A stretch of DNA of 64,000 nucleotides from Proteromonas lacertae (lineage: Eukaryota > Sar > Bigyra > Opalinata > Proteromonadidae), in NCBI GenBank assembly GCA_002245135.1, contig NGBS01001175.1, positions 94,197 through 158,196 on the forward strand, read 5' to 3'. The position numbers and the translations under genes were made by a program. The notes beneath the pieces were generated by a model. The model saw nothing but the letters and a program-made list of their open reading frames with translations. It did no database searches and was not told where the DNA came from. Below are positions 11,130 through 23,643 of this stretch, in pieces; position 1 is the stretch's first letter, and each line of letters starts with the position of its first letter.

Positions 11130-11772
11130 TCATGCATTTGAATTAGTTCTATCATTATAAGGGCATCCAGTTCCATCTCTTAAATGCTTTTTCCAACCTT
11201 CATCACCAGGATCAATATCAGCATGACATAATGGACAACGATTAGCTTCAGTCAAAGGTAAAGCAGGTCTACAAGTGCCTCTTTTCACATGTTCATCAAA
11301 TTTATTCAACTGAATTGCTTCTTTACATCTTGGACATAATTTTGGTCTATCTTTCACACTGCATTCAGTGGTTAAATGTTCATTTAAACGACATATTTCA
11401 ACAACTTGATCACATAATGCACAAACAATTAACATTGGACAATCGTACAAATAATGTTCATCCAATAATTCTTCAGTAAATTGTGGATCACTATAATCAC
11501 AAAATTGACATTTTAATTCATCATCTTTACTATCATAATGGTCAGGTTGAGCAGTTGGTGGTCGCATTGTTGACTTTTGTACTCCATCACTAACATTCAC
11601 TTGACGAGCTCGAATTGATTGGCTTGGTAATTGATTTTCATTGATATCTAAATTATTACCATTTTCTTCAAGTAAAGCACTAATTTCACTGATTACATTC
11701 TTTCTTAAACCATTTAAGAAGGGAATTACTGCATCACTGGAAGTATACTATATACATAAATTAATTGATTAA

Positions 11773-11811
<39 letters not shown>

Positions 11812-13909
11812 CTAACTAATAAGCATATTTCTCTAGCAATTTCTCTCACTTCTTGTCTTGCATGTTCAAATGTGCTATTACTCTTCAAATAATTCATAAC
11901 AATTTCCAATGTTAATCCGCTTCTTTCATTTAATCCATTCTTCTCTAATATTGCCTTTAATAAATCCAATCGATCTAACAATGGCTTATATACTGATGCA
12001 TTCTTAGTTTTAAATGGTTTTAATATTAAATTACTCATAATTGCAGGTTCTATATAATCACACAGTTTTAATAAACTTTCATAACTCTTTTGATGTATTC
12101 TTTGGTTATTATCTCCTAATTTATCAACTAAAGTTTTAATTAATGGATCAATTGTGGAGATTAATAGTTTTTCATTATAATCTTTACTTCTACTTATCAT
12201 TTGGTCAAATAAATCAATTGAACTTAGATACACTTGAGCCATTTTGTCTTTAAAAGTTGTCTTTAATATATCACAAATAATAGTCATTTTTTCATCTCCT
12301 TTATATTTATTAAAATCATCATAAGATATTGCTATCTTCTCAATACCAGCACTTCGTAAATTCCAAGCTTTACTAAATATACATTTTACTATGTATTCAC
12401 CTACTAACTCTATCCATTTCCCTATATCTTCTTTCTTTGCAGCTGGTATATCTTCAGGTTTATCTAATAATTCAGCACCTGGTACACCATTCAGTGGGAA
12501 ATCAGAGGTAATATCTTGTTTTGGACTTGGCTCTTTCTCAAAGTTAGTTTGTCTATAAGGAGGTAATTTACCAACTGGTCTACTATCAGGTCGATGTTCT
12601 TCCACTATTCTTTGATATGGTTTCATTGCTGATGGTTCAACTCCTTCATCACCATTATCTACTTTTTCATCATAATATTCACCATTATCTTGTTGCTCTT
12701 GTGGTGGTGGTACATCTTCATATTCAGGTTGCTGTTGTTGATAACTTGATAGTGGAGTTTTACTCATAGGAGTTGGTTGATAAGATGGTGGCATATTCTG
12801 ATTATAAGATGAACCAGGTGTTGATTGTGGTTGATAGGATGATCTAACAGTTGGAGTAGAATGATCTATAAATTAATAATAAATATAATAATATATATAT
12901 ATATACATGATTGTTGATATGATTGTACTGATGGTGTTTGTTGTTGTTGTTGCGAATATTGTGATAAAGGAGTACCTTGCATTGGAAGTGGAGGTGGCTG
13001 GTAAACTGGTTGTTGGAATATTGGTAAATCACTGATCTTTGATTGTATTTCATCTCTTAATTTCTGTATATCTTCCTTCACTTGTGCTGCTTTATCATAA
13101 TCCTCTTGTTCTACACTAATTTTCTTCGCTAATTCTAATTTGGATATTTGTATACCTAATCCTTTTAATTCATCTTCTAATACTTTTAATTTCTTTGCTT
13201 CAGGATAATCTTCTCGATTTACTGCATCTCGTTTTGCTTCACTTACTCGGTTTAATATATTGGCAACTTCTTTATCAAAATGCATATCTACTGCTAAATC
13301 ATCTGTTCTATTTATTCTATTTATAATAATAATAATAATAATAATATATACGGTTTTACTGAACTTGGTGTGATGTTATTACTCATTATTATTCCTTCAC
13401 TTGTTAATGGAGTTGCTGCAGGATTTGGCTTAGGTTCTCCCATGAAATTAACGGCTACTATTCCTACTTGATTGTATAAATTTTGATCGTTATTGTAACT
13501 CTTGTGAACAAGAAATTTGATGAATTGACCTTCACAATTTACAAACACGCTTTTTAATTCTCTTGCTTTATATTCAGAACGTACATTTGGATCTAGTGAA
13601 AGGTATCCTAATCTTCTAAAACGAGCTAGAGTATAATCACTACCAACTCCTACATAAAGTTCAATTTTGGTTGAAATTTTGGATTGGTGAGATAAAATTT
13701 GTATTTGGGAAATTTGGGCATAGCTTTCTAATTCAAATACTAACTCCTGAGGATAATCACAAAATCTATGAAAATTCAATAACAAAACCATACTGTGTAG
13801 TTTGCCATCCTTTTGTTTCTCTTGTGTGTTGATTTAATTCGGAAGAAGGGTAACTTGGATCCTCACCAGAAGCATAAACAACTTTGAATTTCAGTTTTTT
13901 ACTTTCCAT
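11130..13909 (-). CDS. CEP104: CEP104 centrosomal/ciliary tip protein
   Basis: The first exon (13909, MESKKLKFKVVYASGEDPSYP) joins through a 28-nt intron (13766-13793) to FCDYPQELVFELESYAQISQIQILSHQ. This is the N-terminal jelly-roll domain, with FRRLGYLSLDPN and ELKSVFVNCEGQFIKF. Next is a coiled coil (FDKEVANILNRVSEAKRDAV), a Pro/Gln-rich linker, then a TOG domain (GIEKIAISYDDFNKYKGDEK, TTFKDKMAQVYLSSIDLFDQMI). The C-terminus is the CEP104 zinc-finger array (CQFCDYSDP, CPMLIVCALCDQVVEI, CPRCKEAIQLNKFDEH, CPLCHADIDPGDEGWKKH). CEP104 acts at growing ciliary tips, binding tubulin through TOG and CP110/NEK1-type partners in animals. The domain order is complete, at about 800 residues. Introns include (TA)n tracts near 11780-11810 and 12890-12907. 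Confidence 0.92.
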
Positions 13910-14029
13910 GAATATTCAGCTGTTACTATAACTATCGAAATGATAATAATTAACTATACCACTTTTAAAAAATTAAAAACTGAAATTGATTTATCAAGCT
14001 TTAAGTTTGATCATTAAGATTTTAGTTTG

Positions 14030-15250
14030 ATGAGTACTTTAAAACTAAGAAAGACACAAGAAGCTGCAGAGGCTATTGCAAAAGCTGAGAAAAAGTATAG
14101 GTAATTGGTCACCTTTTTAGATTAGCTACTTCATTCTTCAAGAGAAAACCAGACTACTTTTCAGCTGCTCCATTATATGAAGATGCTGCTAAGTGTTATG
14201 AAGTAATTGGAGATAAGAAAAAGGCAGTCCAATATTATCAGAAATCTGCAGAATGCGAATATGAGGTATAAGATATAATCATTGTATTCAATTTATAGAG
14301 TGGTGCTATATATGCTGCAGGTGAAAAAACACAAAAAGCTGCATTAGTACTATCTCAAACAAATGACAAGGCAGACTATCCAGAAGCAGCCAAAATATAC
14401 GAACAAGCTGCAGCCTATTATAGAGAATCAAATAATCCAGAAAAAGCTTGCGAAGTCTTAGTAAAAGGAGGAAAACTCTACGAAAATATAAATATCGATG
14501 AAACAATAAGGTTAGTTGCAGAAGCCTGTGATTTATACAATGATAGTGAAAAAGAAATATATTCAACAGATACTCATTCCTATTTACTAACAGCAGAAGT
14601 GAAGAAAGGATTATACGCAGATGCAATAAAAGAGACTGAATTGATGGTTGATGTTTATACAAAAATCAATCAACCACATAATGTGTATTATTATATATGT
14701 ATGTATATATTAAATTTAGATGGAAATTATATCTTACTCAAGCAATATTATATTTAGCTCAAAATGATTTCCCTAGTGCAAAAGCAACATTTGAAGAACA
14801 CTTACAATGTTCAGAATATTTAAGAACAAAAGAGTGTGAAAGAGAGGAAAGATTGTTGAAAATATTTGAAGAATTTGATGAAGAAGCTTGGGCTGAAATG
14901 AGAGATAGTAATTGCTTTAATAATTTAGAACCACAAGTGTTGAAAGTTGCAAAACATTTACAAGTTACAGGTGGAGTTGCTACTTCTACTCCAAAACCAG
15001 GACAAACCACTCCCAAACCAGCTGTTAAACCTTCAGCAGCTAAACCAGAAGTTGCTTCACCTCCACCACCAGTTGCTACAAGTACTAAAGAAAGTATATT
15101 TAATTGTTCTATATATTGTTTATAGAAGAGAATGAAGAAGCTCCAGAATTACCAAAAACTGAAGAACCAAAAGAGGAAGATAAACCTGAAGAACCAAAGA
15201 AAGAAGAAGAGAATGAAGAAGAACCTGATTATGGAATAGATTTGTGTTAA
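14030..15250 (+). CDS. Gamma-SNAP-like NSF attachment protein
   Basis: The start at 14030 (MSTLKLRKTQEAAEAIAKAEKKY) is followed by a 20-nt intron. Removing it joins AG to A and gives R-LATSFFKRKPDYFSAAPLYEDAAKCYEV. Further introns lie at about 14266-14298 and 14684-14718, and there is one before the acidic tail. TPR-like helical hairpins include AVQYYQKSAECEYESGAIY, YPEAAKIYEQAAAYYRESN, ACEVLVKGGKLYE, LYLTQAILYLAQNDFPSAKATFEEHL and ERLLKIFEEFDEEAWAEM. This matches SNAP proteins, most like gamma-SNAP, which recruit NSF to SNARE complexes for disassembly. The C-terminal 100 residues are Pro/Lys/Glu-rich and end YGIDLC, longer than usual. It is divergent from CEP104, with a 120-bp shared promoter region. 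Confidence 0.85.
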
Positions 15251-15328
15251 AATAATATATTTGTTATTTTATAGAGTTTTAAAATAAAAATAAAAATAAA
15301 GAAAAACTCATAATTCTTATTAATTCTT

Positions 15329-18300
15329 CTATTTCTCTTCTTCTTCTTTATCATCTTTTTTATCTTTATCTTCTTCTTCTTTTTTCTCTTCTTTTCTTAT
15401 ATTTAAATCTGGAGCAATACTTGGATCAAAACTAAATCGACTTCCCACACTTTTTACTTCATTCTTTTCAACATATAAGTAAAGAGTATCATCCATCTCA
15501 TTTATTTCATTCTTACATAGTATTCTCAACTTATAAAAAGATAAAACTTCATTTCTACATCCACTTATTATTCCTGTTTTACTATCAAGTTCAATTCCAG
15601 ATGGTAATTCTATTAATGAATTAATCACAAGAATTATTATACCTTCATCTGATGAAAATGAACAATATAAACCATCACATTCTGGTTTGATTTTAAATGG
15701 CTCATTTATTTTATATCGGAAATTATTTGGAGGTTTGGGATATACGAAATGAGTAATACCTCCTACTGATATTCTAATCTGTTGAGTTGATTCATATAAA
15801 TCACTTTTACATGTTACTGTATATTCAGTTGATTCTAATGGAATATCATATTTACCTTTGATTATTCCATTGTCTGGATCAAGAGATATACCTTCTGGTA
15901 ATGCTATTAAGATGAATATATAACTAAATACAAGGATTAATAGTGAATGAATAACATTTATCAAATAATACTGGAATAATTTCAAAACTTTCTTCTTTCT
16001 TCAAGTTCTTTTCTTTACAAGGATATTTGAATTTTGGTGATGCAATAACAGCGAATGAAATCTGAATGCTTAATTCATTTACTTCATTTTTACATGTTAT
16101 TGTATATTCAGTTTCAGTATGCGGTTTTAAACATTTACCTTTGATTTCTCCACTTCTATTATCAAATTTTATACCTTCAGGTAATTCTATTTATAATAAT
16201 CAAAGGCTATATATATACCTGGTTCTATTGAAAATTCACATTCTCCACCATTATACTTTGGAGAGAAATAAACATCATCATTTATATATCTTTTTATATT
16301 ATTCTTTCTATATGATAATTCTGTTAATTCTCCCATTAATAATACAATACTATATTCTAATTCATTACATCCATTTTTACACTTCACTATATATTTTGTT
16401 TCTTTTTGAGATTTTAAACATTTTCCCTTTATTATCCCAGTTGAATTATCCAACTCTATACCTTTAGGAAAATCTATTCATATTAAATTCTCATCTATAC
16501 CTGGTTCTACTGAAAATTCACATTCTATACCATCATATTCTGGAATTAAATGGATATCCTCCTTGATTTTAAGACATTTACATATATCTCCATACACACC
16601 AAAATATCTATCATTTACAGTTTCATTTACATCTTTATATTCAAATTTTGTTATTTTACCTATTGATATTGTTACATTTTGTTTCATTTCATTTGTTTCA
16701 TTTCTACAAGTAATTGTATATTCAGTTTGTTTAGATGGATGTGAAGATTTACCACTAATTCTTCCATTTGATTTGTCTAACTCTATACCTTCAGGTAAAT
16801 CTATTATATTTAATCTAAAATCTATAAAATACCTGGGTTAACTGAAAATTCACATTCTTCACCATCATATTCAGCAGTTAAATTGATTTCTTCGTTGACT
16901 TTCATTGTTTTATTTGAATTTCCATACCAATAATTGATTTCTCTATAGGCGAATTGAGTCAATTCTCCCACTGAGATAGTTACTATTTGTTGTAATTCAT
17001 TTGTTTCATTTCTACAAGTAATTGTATATTCAGTTCTTTTAGATGGATGTGAACATCTTCCTCTAATTATTCCAGTGTGATTATCTAATTCTATACCTTC
17101 AGGTAAATCTATTTATAATAAAATACAATCTATAAAATACCAGGTTTAACTGAAAATTCACAATTTCCTCCATCATAATCAGCACTTAAATTGATTTGTT
17201 GGTTTATTCTGTAAATATTGTTCATAGAATTATATGAAAATCTTGTCAATTCTCCAACTGATATAATAATTCTTTGTTTTATTTCATTTGTTTCATTTTT
17301 ACATGATATAATATAATCTGTTCTTTTAAACAATTTTGAACATTTACCTTGGATTATTCCACTTTCCCAATCAAAAATAATACCATCAGGTAAATCTATT
17401 TATTATATGGTAAAATCCATTAAAATACCTGGTTCAATTGAAAAAACACATCCTCTACAATCATTATTTGGAATTAATTTGATTTCTTCATTTAGTTTTA
17501 GATTTTTATATTCACCTCTGCAATAAGACATTTGATCTTGATATGAGAATTGAGTCAATTCTCCTATAGATAATTTGATTCTTTGTTGCAATTCATTTGT
17601 TTCATTCTTACATGTTATTGTATAATCACTTGCATTATGTATTGTTTTACTTCTACCTGTCATTCTTCCAGTTGAAGGATCAAGTTTAATGCCATCAGGC
17701 AATTCTATTTATTGATTAATTATTTATAGGTAAAATATACTTGGCCAAATAGTAAATTCACACATTTCACCATCATAACTAGGCATTGTATTGATTTCTT
17801 CATCCACATTTACTTTAATATTATTATATGAAAACTGTGTTAATTCTCCAACTGAAAATGTTACATTATGCGATAATGTTTTTGTTTCATTTTTACAAGT
17901 AATTGTATATACAGTTCTTTTAGAAGGTCTTGAAGCTCTTCCTCTGATTGTTCCACTAGACTGTTCTACTTCAATACCATCAGGTAAATCTATTCATTAA
18001 AGTAGATAAATATACTTGGAGAAACAGAAAATTCACACATTTCACCATCACATTTTGGAGGAATGCTAATATATTCATTAACTTTGTAACTTTTGTTAAT
18101 AGCAACTTCATAATTATAATATTCACGACGACGTCTATAGTATCTATAATCTGTTATTGTTTCTGTATATGAAAACTGTGTTAATTGTCCGATTATAATA
18201 TATATTGTTTGTTTCATTTCGTTTGTCTCATTTTTGCAACAAATTGTATATGTTGTTCTTTTAAATGGATGTGGACATTTTCCACTGATTGATCCGTTTG

Positions 18301-21300
18301 ATATATCGAATACTACACCATCAGGTAAATCTATTTATTACATTATAATATTCCACATTATACCTGGTTCTATTGAAAATTTGCATTCTTCTCCATCACA
18401 TTCTGGAACTAAGTTGATTTGCTGATTTACTCTGAAACTATAGTTGGAAGGGTTATATGAAAATTTGGTCAATGCTCCAACAGATATAATTACACTTTTC
18501 TTCATTTCATTTGTTACATTCTTACATGTAACTACATATTCTGCTTCTTTATACATACTTTTACATCTACCTTTGATTATTCCAGTTAAACTATCCATTT
18601 CAATTCCTTCAGGTAGTTCTATTCATAATATATAATTAACATACCTGGTTGAATAGAAAATTCACATTCACCACCATCATAAACAGGGATTAAATTGATT
18701 TCTTCATCAAACTTAAGGTTTTTGTTTATATCATAATAATAATTGTTATTATATGGATAACGATTATTTCCATATTCTGTATCTTTATATGCAAACTGTG
18801 TTAATTCTCCAACAGATATCTTCACTTTTCGATGAATTTCATTTGTTACATTTTTACAGATTATTAAGTATTCAGATTCCTTAAATGGCTTTGAACATCT
18901 TCCTCTTATTACTCCATTTGATCTATCAAATTCTAAACCATCAGGTAAATCTATTCATTCATTAATAAATGCAAATATATACTTGGCTCAATCATATATA
19001 TGCATTTTGAACAATCACATTGTGGAACTAAATTGATTTCTTCATTTAATTTGTATTTGTTTTTTTCAGAATTGTATGAAAATATTGTTAAATCTCCAAC
19101 TGATATTGTTACTCTTTGTTTCAATTCGTTTGTATCATTTCTACATATTATTGTATATTCTACTGCTTTCCAAGGTTCTGAACAACTACCTTTAATTATT
19201 CCATTTTCATTATCTAATTCTATACCTACAGGTAAATCTATTCATTATTATTCATTCAAATATACTTGGTTCAATTGAAAAGTTACACATTTCACCATCA
19301 TAATCAGGTATTAGATTGATTTCTTCATCAATTTTAGCTTTGATATTCTTTGAATAATATTTGAATTGAGTTAATTTTCCAGCTGTTAATACTACTACGT
19401 ATTGTAATTCATTGCATATATTCTTACAAGTTATCTTATACTCAGTTTTCTTTAATGAATTTAAACATCTTCCTTGAATAACTCCAGTTGATTCATCTAA
19501 CTCAACACCATCAGGAAATTCTATTTATAATTATTAATTCTATGAATTATACTTGGCTCAACTGAAAATACACATACTCCACCATCATGCTCAGGTATTA
19601 GATGAATCTCTTGATTGACTTTTAAATTCAAAATTGTTTTTAACACTTTTCTTTTGAGTTTTTCATTTTCATCACTTTCACTCTCGATTTCATTATCATT
19701 ATCAGAATTTGGATTTTCTTCCATATTCTCTTCTTGTTGATTTTCGTATTTGAAATAGGAAAGCGGAGAAACTGCTATTGTCAATTCATAACTTAATGCG
19801 CTAGTAGGATTTTCACATTCAATTTTGTATGTAACAAAATTCATAAATTTGTTAGGAATTCCACTTATTACTCCTGTTAATCTATCCAAACATAAACCAT
19901 CAGGAAGATCTACAATTATAATAACAATTGAATATTATATATACATGGAGTTACTCTGTAAATACAATTCTTTCCTTTTATGTTTGGTTCAATTGAACAA
20001 TTCTCATTAATTTTGAAATTATATTCTTTTGGTTTATCTTTTTCAACAGTGAGAGAATTATCATATGAAGAAATTGTTTTGAATTTGGCTTTTGATATAT
20101 TCTCCATTATACTTTTATAATCAGAGGAATGTAAATATTCATTTGATATTATTTTCTCCAATAATTCATCAGATAATATTGTCTCCAGTAAATCATCAGA
20201 TACTTTCTTATCCAATAATCCATCGGAAATAATTTTCTCCAATAATTCATCAGATATTTTCTTCTGAATATTTAACGCAAGAATATATGCTATTGTATAT
20301 TATATATAAGATTAATACGAGTATAGAAATAGCTTAAACATTTGATGATTTTATCATTCTCTTTATCATCCTCTTTTCCATATTCTTTCACAATTTCTTT
20401 TATTAATATCATATAATCTTCTTCACCGATTAACTCTATTGCAAAACATTATGAGAATATATATATATATATACCATTTATATCGCCTTTTATATGACAT
20501 ATTAACAATAAACAAGCAATCTTGAATCTTATATTCATATATTTTAAATATTTCTTCAATATCTTTTGTATATCTTTATTATGTAAATATGTTATTAGTT
20601 CATCTGTTACTGATGTAAAACAGGGTGTATCATAGTAATATTCTTTCAGTAACTCCGTTAATTTTTCATCATTATTAATTTCAGGGAAATCTTGAATATA
20701 AATTCTGTTTGAAAGTAGCTTTGATTCATTTTGATATTTCTTAAACATTTCTTCATTTATCAGTTCTGTTGGGTTTTCATCAATCATATTCCAATTAATT
20801 CTATTCCAATTGATATTTGGAAATATTCTTATCTTAAAATCATCAATTAATTCATTTTCATCTTCATAATATTGTTTTATGTTTTTGTAATACTCAAGTA
20901 AAGATTTAAATAGTTTTTCTTCGTTATCAACTTGCAGACAAGGAATTTTCAGTATATATTCAACTGACGGGACAGTCAACTCCTTTAATTCTGGAGATAG
21001 TAATATTTTATTTGCTGTTGTTGAGAAAATTTGTTTGAGTAAAATTTCCAATTCTTCCAAAGCAGCTGAATTTGAATAACTAATTAACTGGTATATGTCA
21101 TTAATCAACTGGTTGTTAATTATTTCTTCGAGACATTTCATGCATGAAGGGATTAGTCGATTATCACCATAACATACACAAAAGGAAAGAATACCAATTA
21201 TATTATCACCATCCAGAGTAATCTCTTGACCACTGTAAAATCGATTGATATATTTCATACAAGCAGGATTTACTTCATAAGAAAGAGAAAGAGGATCACT

Positions 21301-21658
21301 ACATAATGGATCATTAATCAATGATTTAAGCATCTCATTTTGGTAGGATAATATGAACTTGAAACTCTTGATATTTGTATCTTGTATTTCAAGAGTTATA
21401 TCGCCAAATCCTTTTTCTAATAATTCATCGATTTTCCTATTATCATATTATACACTACGAATATACAAATAAGGAGGAGTTTTGTGAATGAACTCACTTA
21501 CTTCCTCATGCTTTTCTGACAATGTTTTCATCATCGATTCTACTGATTTTTCATTCAGAATCACATTCAACTTACCTCGACCATATTTCTTTTCAAACAC
21601 TTTAATTCTATATTGTATGCTGTAAATAATCAATATACTCTTCTTCTATTATACTCAT
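15329..21658 (-). CDS. BTB-BACK protein with about 15 putative-Ig (He_PIG-like) repeats
   Basis: The start at 21658 (MSIIEED) joins through a 19-nt intron to IQYRIKVFEKKYGRGKLNV. A BTB domain follows (GFGDITLEIQDTNIKSFKFI, KYINRFYSGQEI, IIGILSFCVCYGDNRLIPSC) and then a BACK-like region (ELTVPSVEYILKIPCLQVDN). After a linker of DELLEKIISDG-type repeats there are about 15 units of roughly 90 residues, each opening LPxGIxLDxxTGxIxG and continuing TEYTITCKNETNEL, ISVGELTQFSY, NEEINLIPEYDGGECEFSIEP. Each unit is one exon, and all introns between units are phase 1 and 28-36 nt. The C-terminus is Lys/Glu-rich. There is no signal peptide, so it is probably intracellular despite Ig-like repeats and conserved Cys. 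BTB-BACK proteins often recruit cullin-3, so the repeats could be substrate-binding. That role is inference. Confidence 0.8.
15330..19910 (-). repeat. Tandem exon array: about 15 putative-Ig units
   Basis: Units begin (plus coordinates, right end) near 19910, 19519, 19234, 18948, 18616, 18328, 17989, 17702, 17392, 17106, 16798, 16472, 16182, 15904 and 15608, a spacing of about 285-390 bp. Each unit carries LPxG at its start and SIEP or SVEP at its end, with a short phase-1 intron between. DNA similarity is moderate, so the array is not freshly amplified. Confidence 0.82.
20140..20275 (-). repeat. Short coding repeats, DELLEKIISDG type
   Basis: About four degenerate 10-11 residue units (DELLEKIIS, DGLLDKKVS, DDLLETILS, DELLEKIIS) link the BACK-like region to the Ig-like array. 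On the plus strand, TCTCCAATAATTCATCAGAT recurs. Confidence 0.7.
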
Positions 21659-21840
21659 TCTTATGCTTTAGAGTATTTAATGGCTTTATAGTAATAATGA
21701 TGATAATGCAAGTGACTTTCACAGTGAAGGTCAAAGATTCTATTGGACAATACAATTTTTCAATTTTTAACATTATTTATAAGATATATTATATCAATTA
21801 ATTAAGAAATATATTGATAATAACAACATACAGCTTATAT

Positions 21841-23511
21841 TTAATCATTTTCATCATTATACAATTTTATCATATTATCAAAATATTCCAGTATTTCACT
21901 CTTTTCATCAACATCTTCATACAAATATTTTGAACCAGTATATCCTTGTTGAGCGTTATTCAATACAGATTTGAAATATTTACACATATTACTACTTGTT
22001 CTTATATTAACCATCATAGAATAACATTTAACAACAGATGAGAAATATTGAGGAAAATCATTATAATTATTACTCATTAAACATTTATTATCAGTATAAA
22101 TATTAAAGAAATATAAATCAAATAACATATATATATATATATATATAAAGGATATAATAAATGTGGATCAGAATAAATACATTCATAATTCAATTCTTTC
22201 AATATTTCATCAACTTTTACATCTTTAATTCCATTAAACAATACATCACTACTGTATAATGCTTCATATTCATCTTCTTTTACAGAATCAGTAGTTAAAT
22301 CTATTAAATTGGATGTTTTATATTTCATTAAATAATTCAATAATGATGCATTATTTAATGATTCTAATGGTTGTAATGGATAATCAATTAACACTTCTTT
22401 ATATTTCATATTTTCATTTGGTTGATTGATGTATTCATTATAATACGTCATTATATCATATCGATTACTTTTACATCTATAAGGAGTAGTAATTGAATGA
22501 ATAGAATTTGATATGACTGAAGTTTTATGAAATAACGAATTTTCATCAAAATTGTAGAAATGATTTGGATTGTTGTAATTTAATTGAATAATTATTAAGA
22601 AAAGTATATAAATATAATGATGATTTAAAAAATGATATATTCAAATCAAATGGAAATATTGTCTTACTAAATTCAGATATTGTTTTTAAGCTCATTGCAA
22701 TTGATACAGCGCGATCACTTAAATTCTTTTTACTCTATTCATATATAAACAAAATATTATAATTATTATACCATCTTATTAGTAATTTTATTATGATTTA
22801 AAAATGATATAATTGGTATTTTTGGATCTTCGCTGTTTAAATATTCACATATTGAACTACTAACACCTCCCCAACCATTGTATATATCACTATATAAGTT
22901 ATAACATAACACATAATCACAATTTTCCATCTCTTTTCTTATTTTGTCATAGATATTCTCATTTTCAGTTTTTTTCTATATTAATTTATACGTTATTATT
23001 AATATATATATACAGACATTGCTTCTCTACCCATTACATATGTATCAAATGGTAAACATTGCTGATATTCATTTAACTCTAAGAATGAATTTGAATTGTA
23101 AGGAATTGAAGTATATTCACTCCAACTGTATTTAGATTTACTCGACTTCTTCATTCCTGATTGATCATCTAATCTATACTCTTTTATATCACCATTCCAA
23201 CTAATTTCTTCTTTAATTTTCTCAACACTGTATGAGTGAGATTCTGATGGATATTTAATAAAGGGTGAATAAGTACCTAATCCACCTTTTAATGATAATG
23301 AAATTGTTCGTGGATAATAACTATTTGTGTGATCGCTTGTTCTCTTTTTAAAGTAATAGCTATTATCTAATTCTTTCAAGCAAGGAGATTCTTCATGATT
23401 TGAATTTGGATTCTATTAATAAGAAAAAGACAAAAATACCTCAATATTCCACAGATGCGTGCAAATATGGTTGGATATGTCCCCAATCTGTAGCGTAATT
23501 ATACCATTCAT
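21841..23511 (-). CDS. Misato/DML1-family tubulin-like protein
   Basis: The start at 23511 gives MNGIITLQIGDISNHICTHLWNIE, the Misato segment-I signature. Further exons give the family region (RTISLSLKGGLGTYSPFI, SWSEYTSIPYN) and the tubulin-like segment NCDYVLCYNLYSDIYNGWGG with SSSICEYLNSEDPKIPIISF. C-terminal exons read PLQPLESLNNASLLNYLMKY and FPQYFSSVVKCYSMMVNIRT and end YNDEND. Misato proteins act in mitochondrial distribution and, in animals, with tubulin-folding machinery. The gene has at least five introns, one being (TA)n (about 22127-22147). The length, a little over 400 residues, is slightly short for the family. Confidence 0.75.
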
Positions 23512-23643
23512 ATTATTAATCTCTTTTATATACTACTTATGAAGAAAAAAACAAATGAATAATTTCTATGAAAATTTAGAAACACCAATTACATAAAACG
23601 GATATAAAATTAAATATTATATTAATCATCAATATACAAGCAC

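Noticed and set aside
15330-19910. Regularly spaced short sequences about 290 bp apart, reminiscent of a repeat array or CRISPR
   Set aside because: The spacing is exon length, and the short sequences are introns plus the conserved exon ends of Ig-like units.
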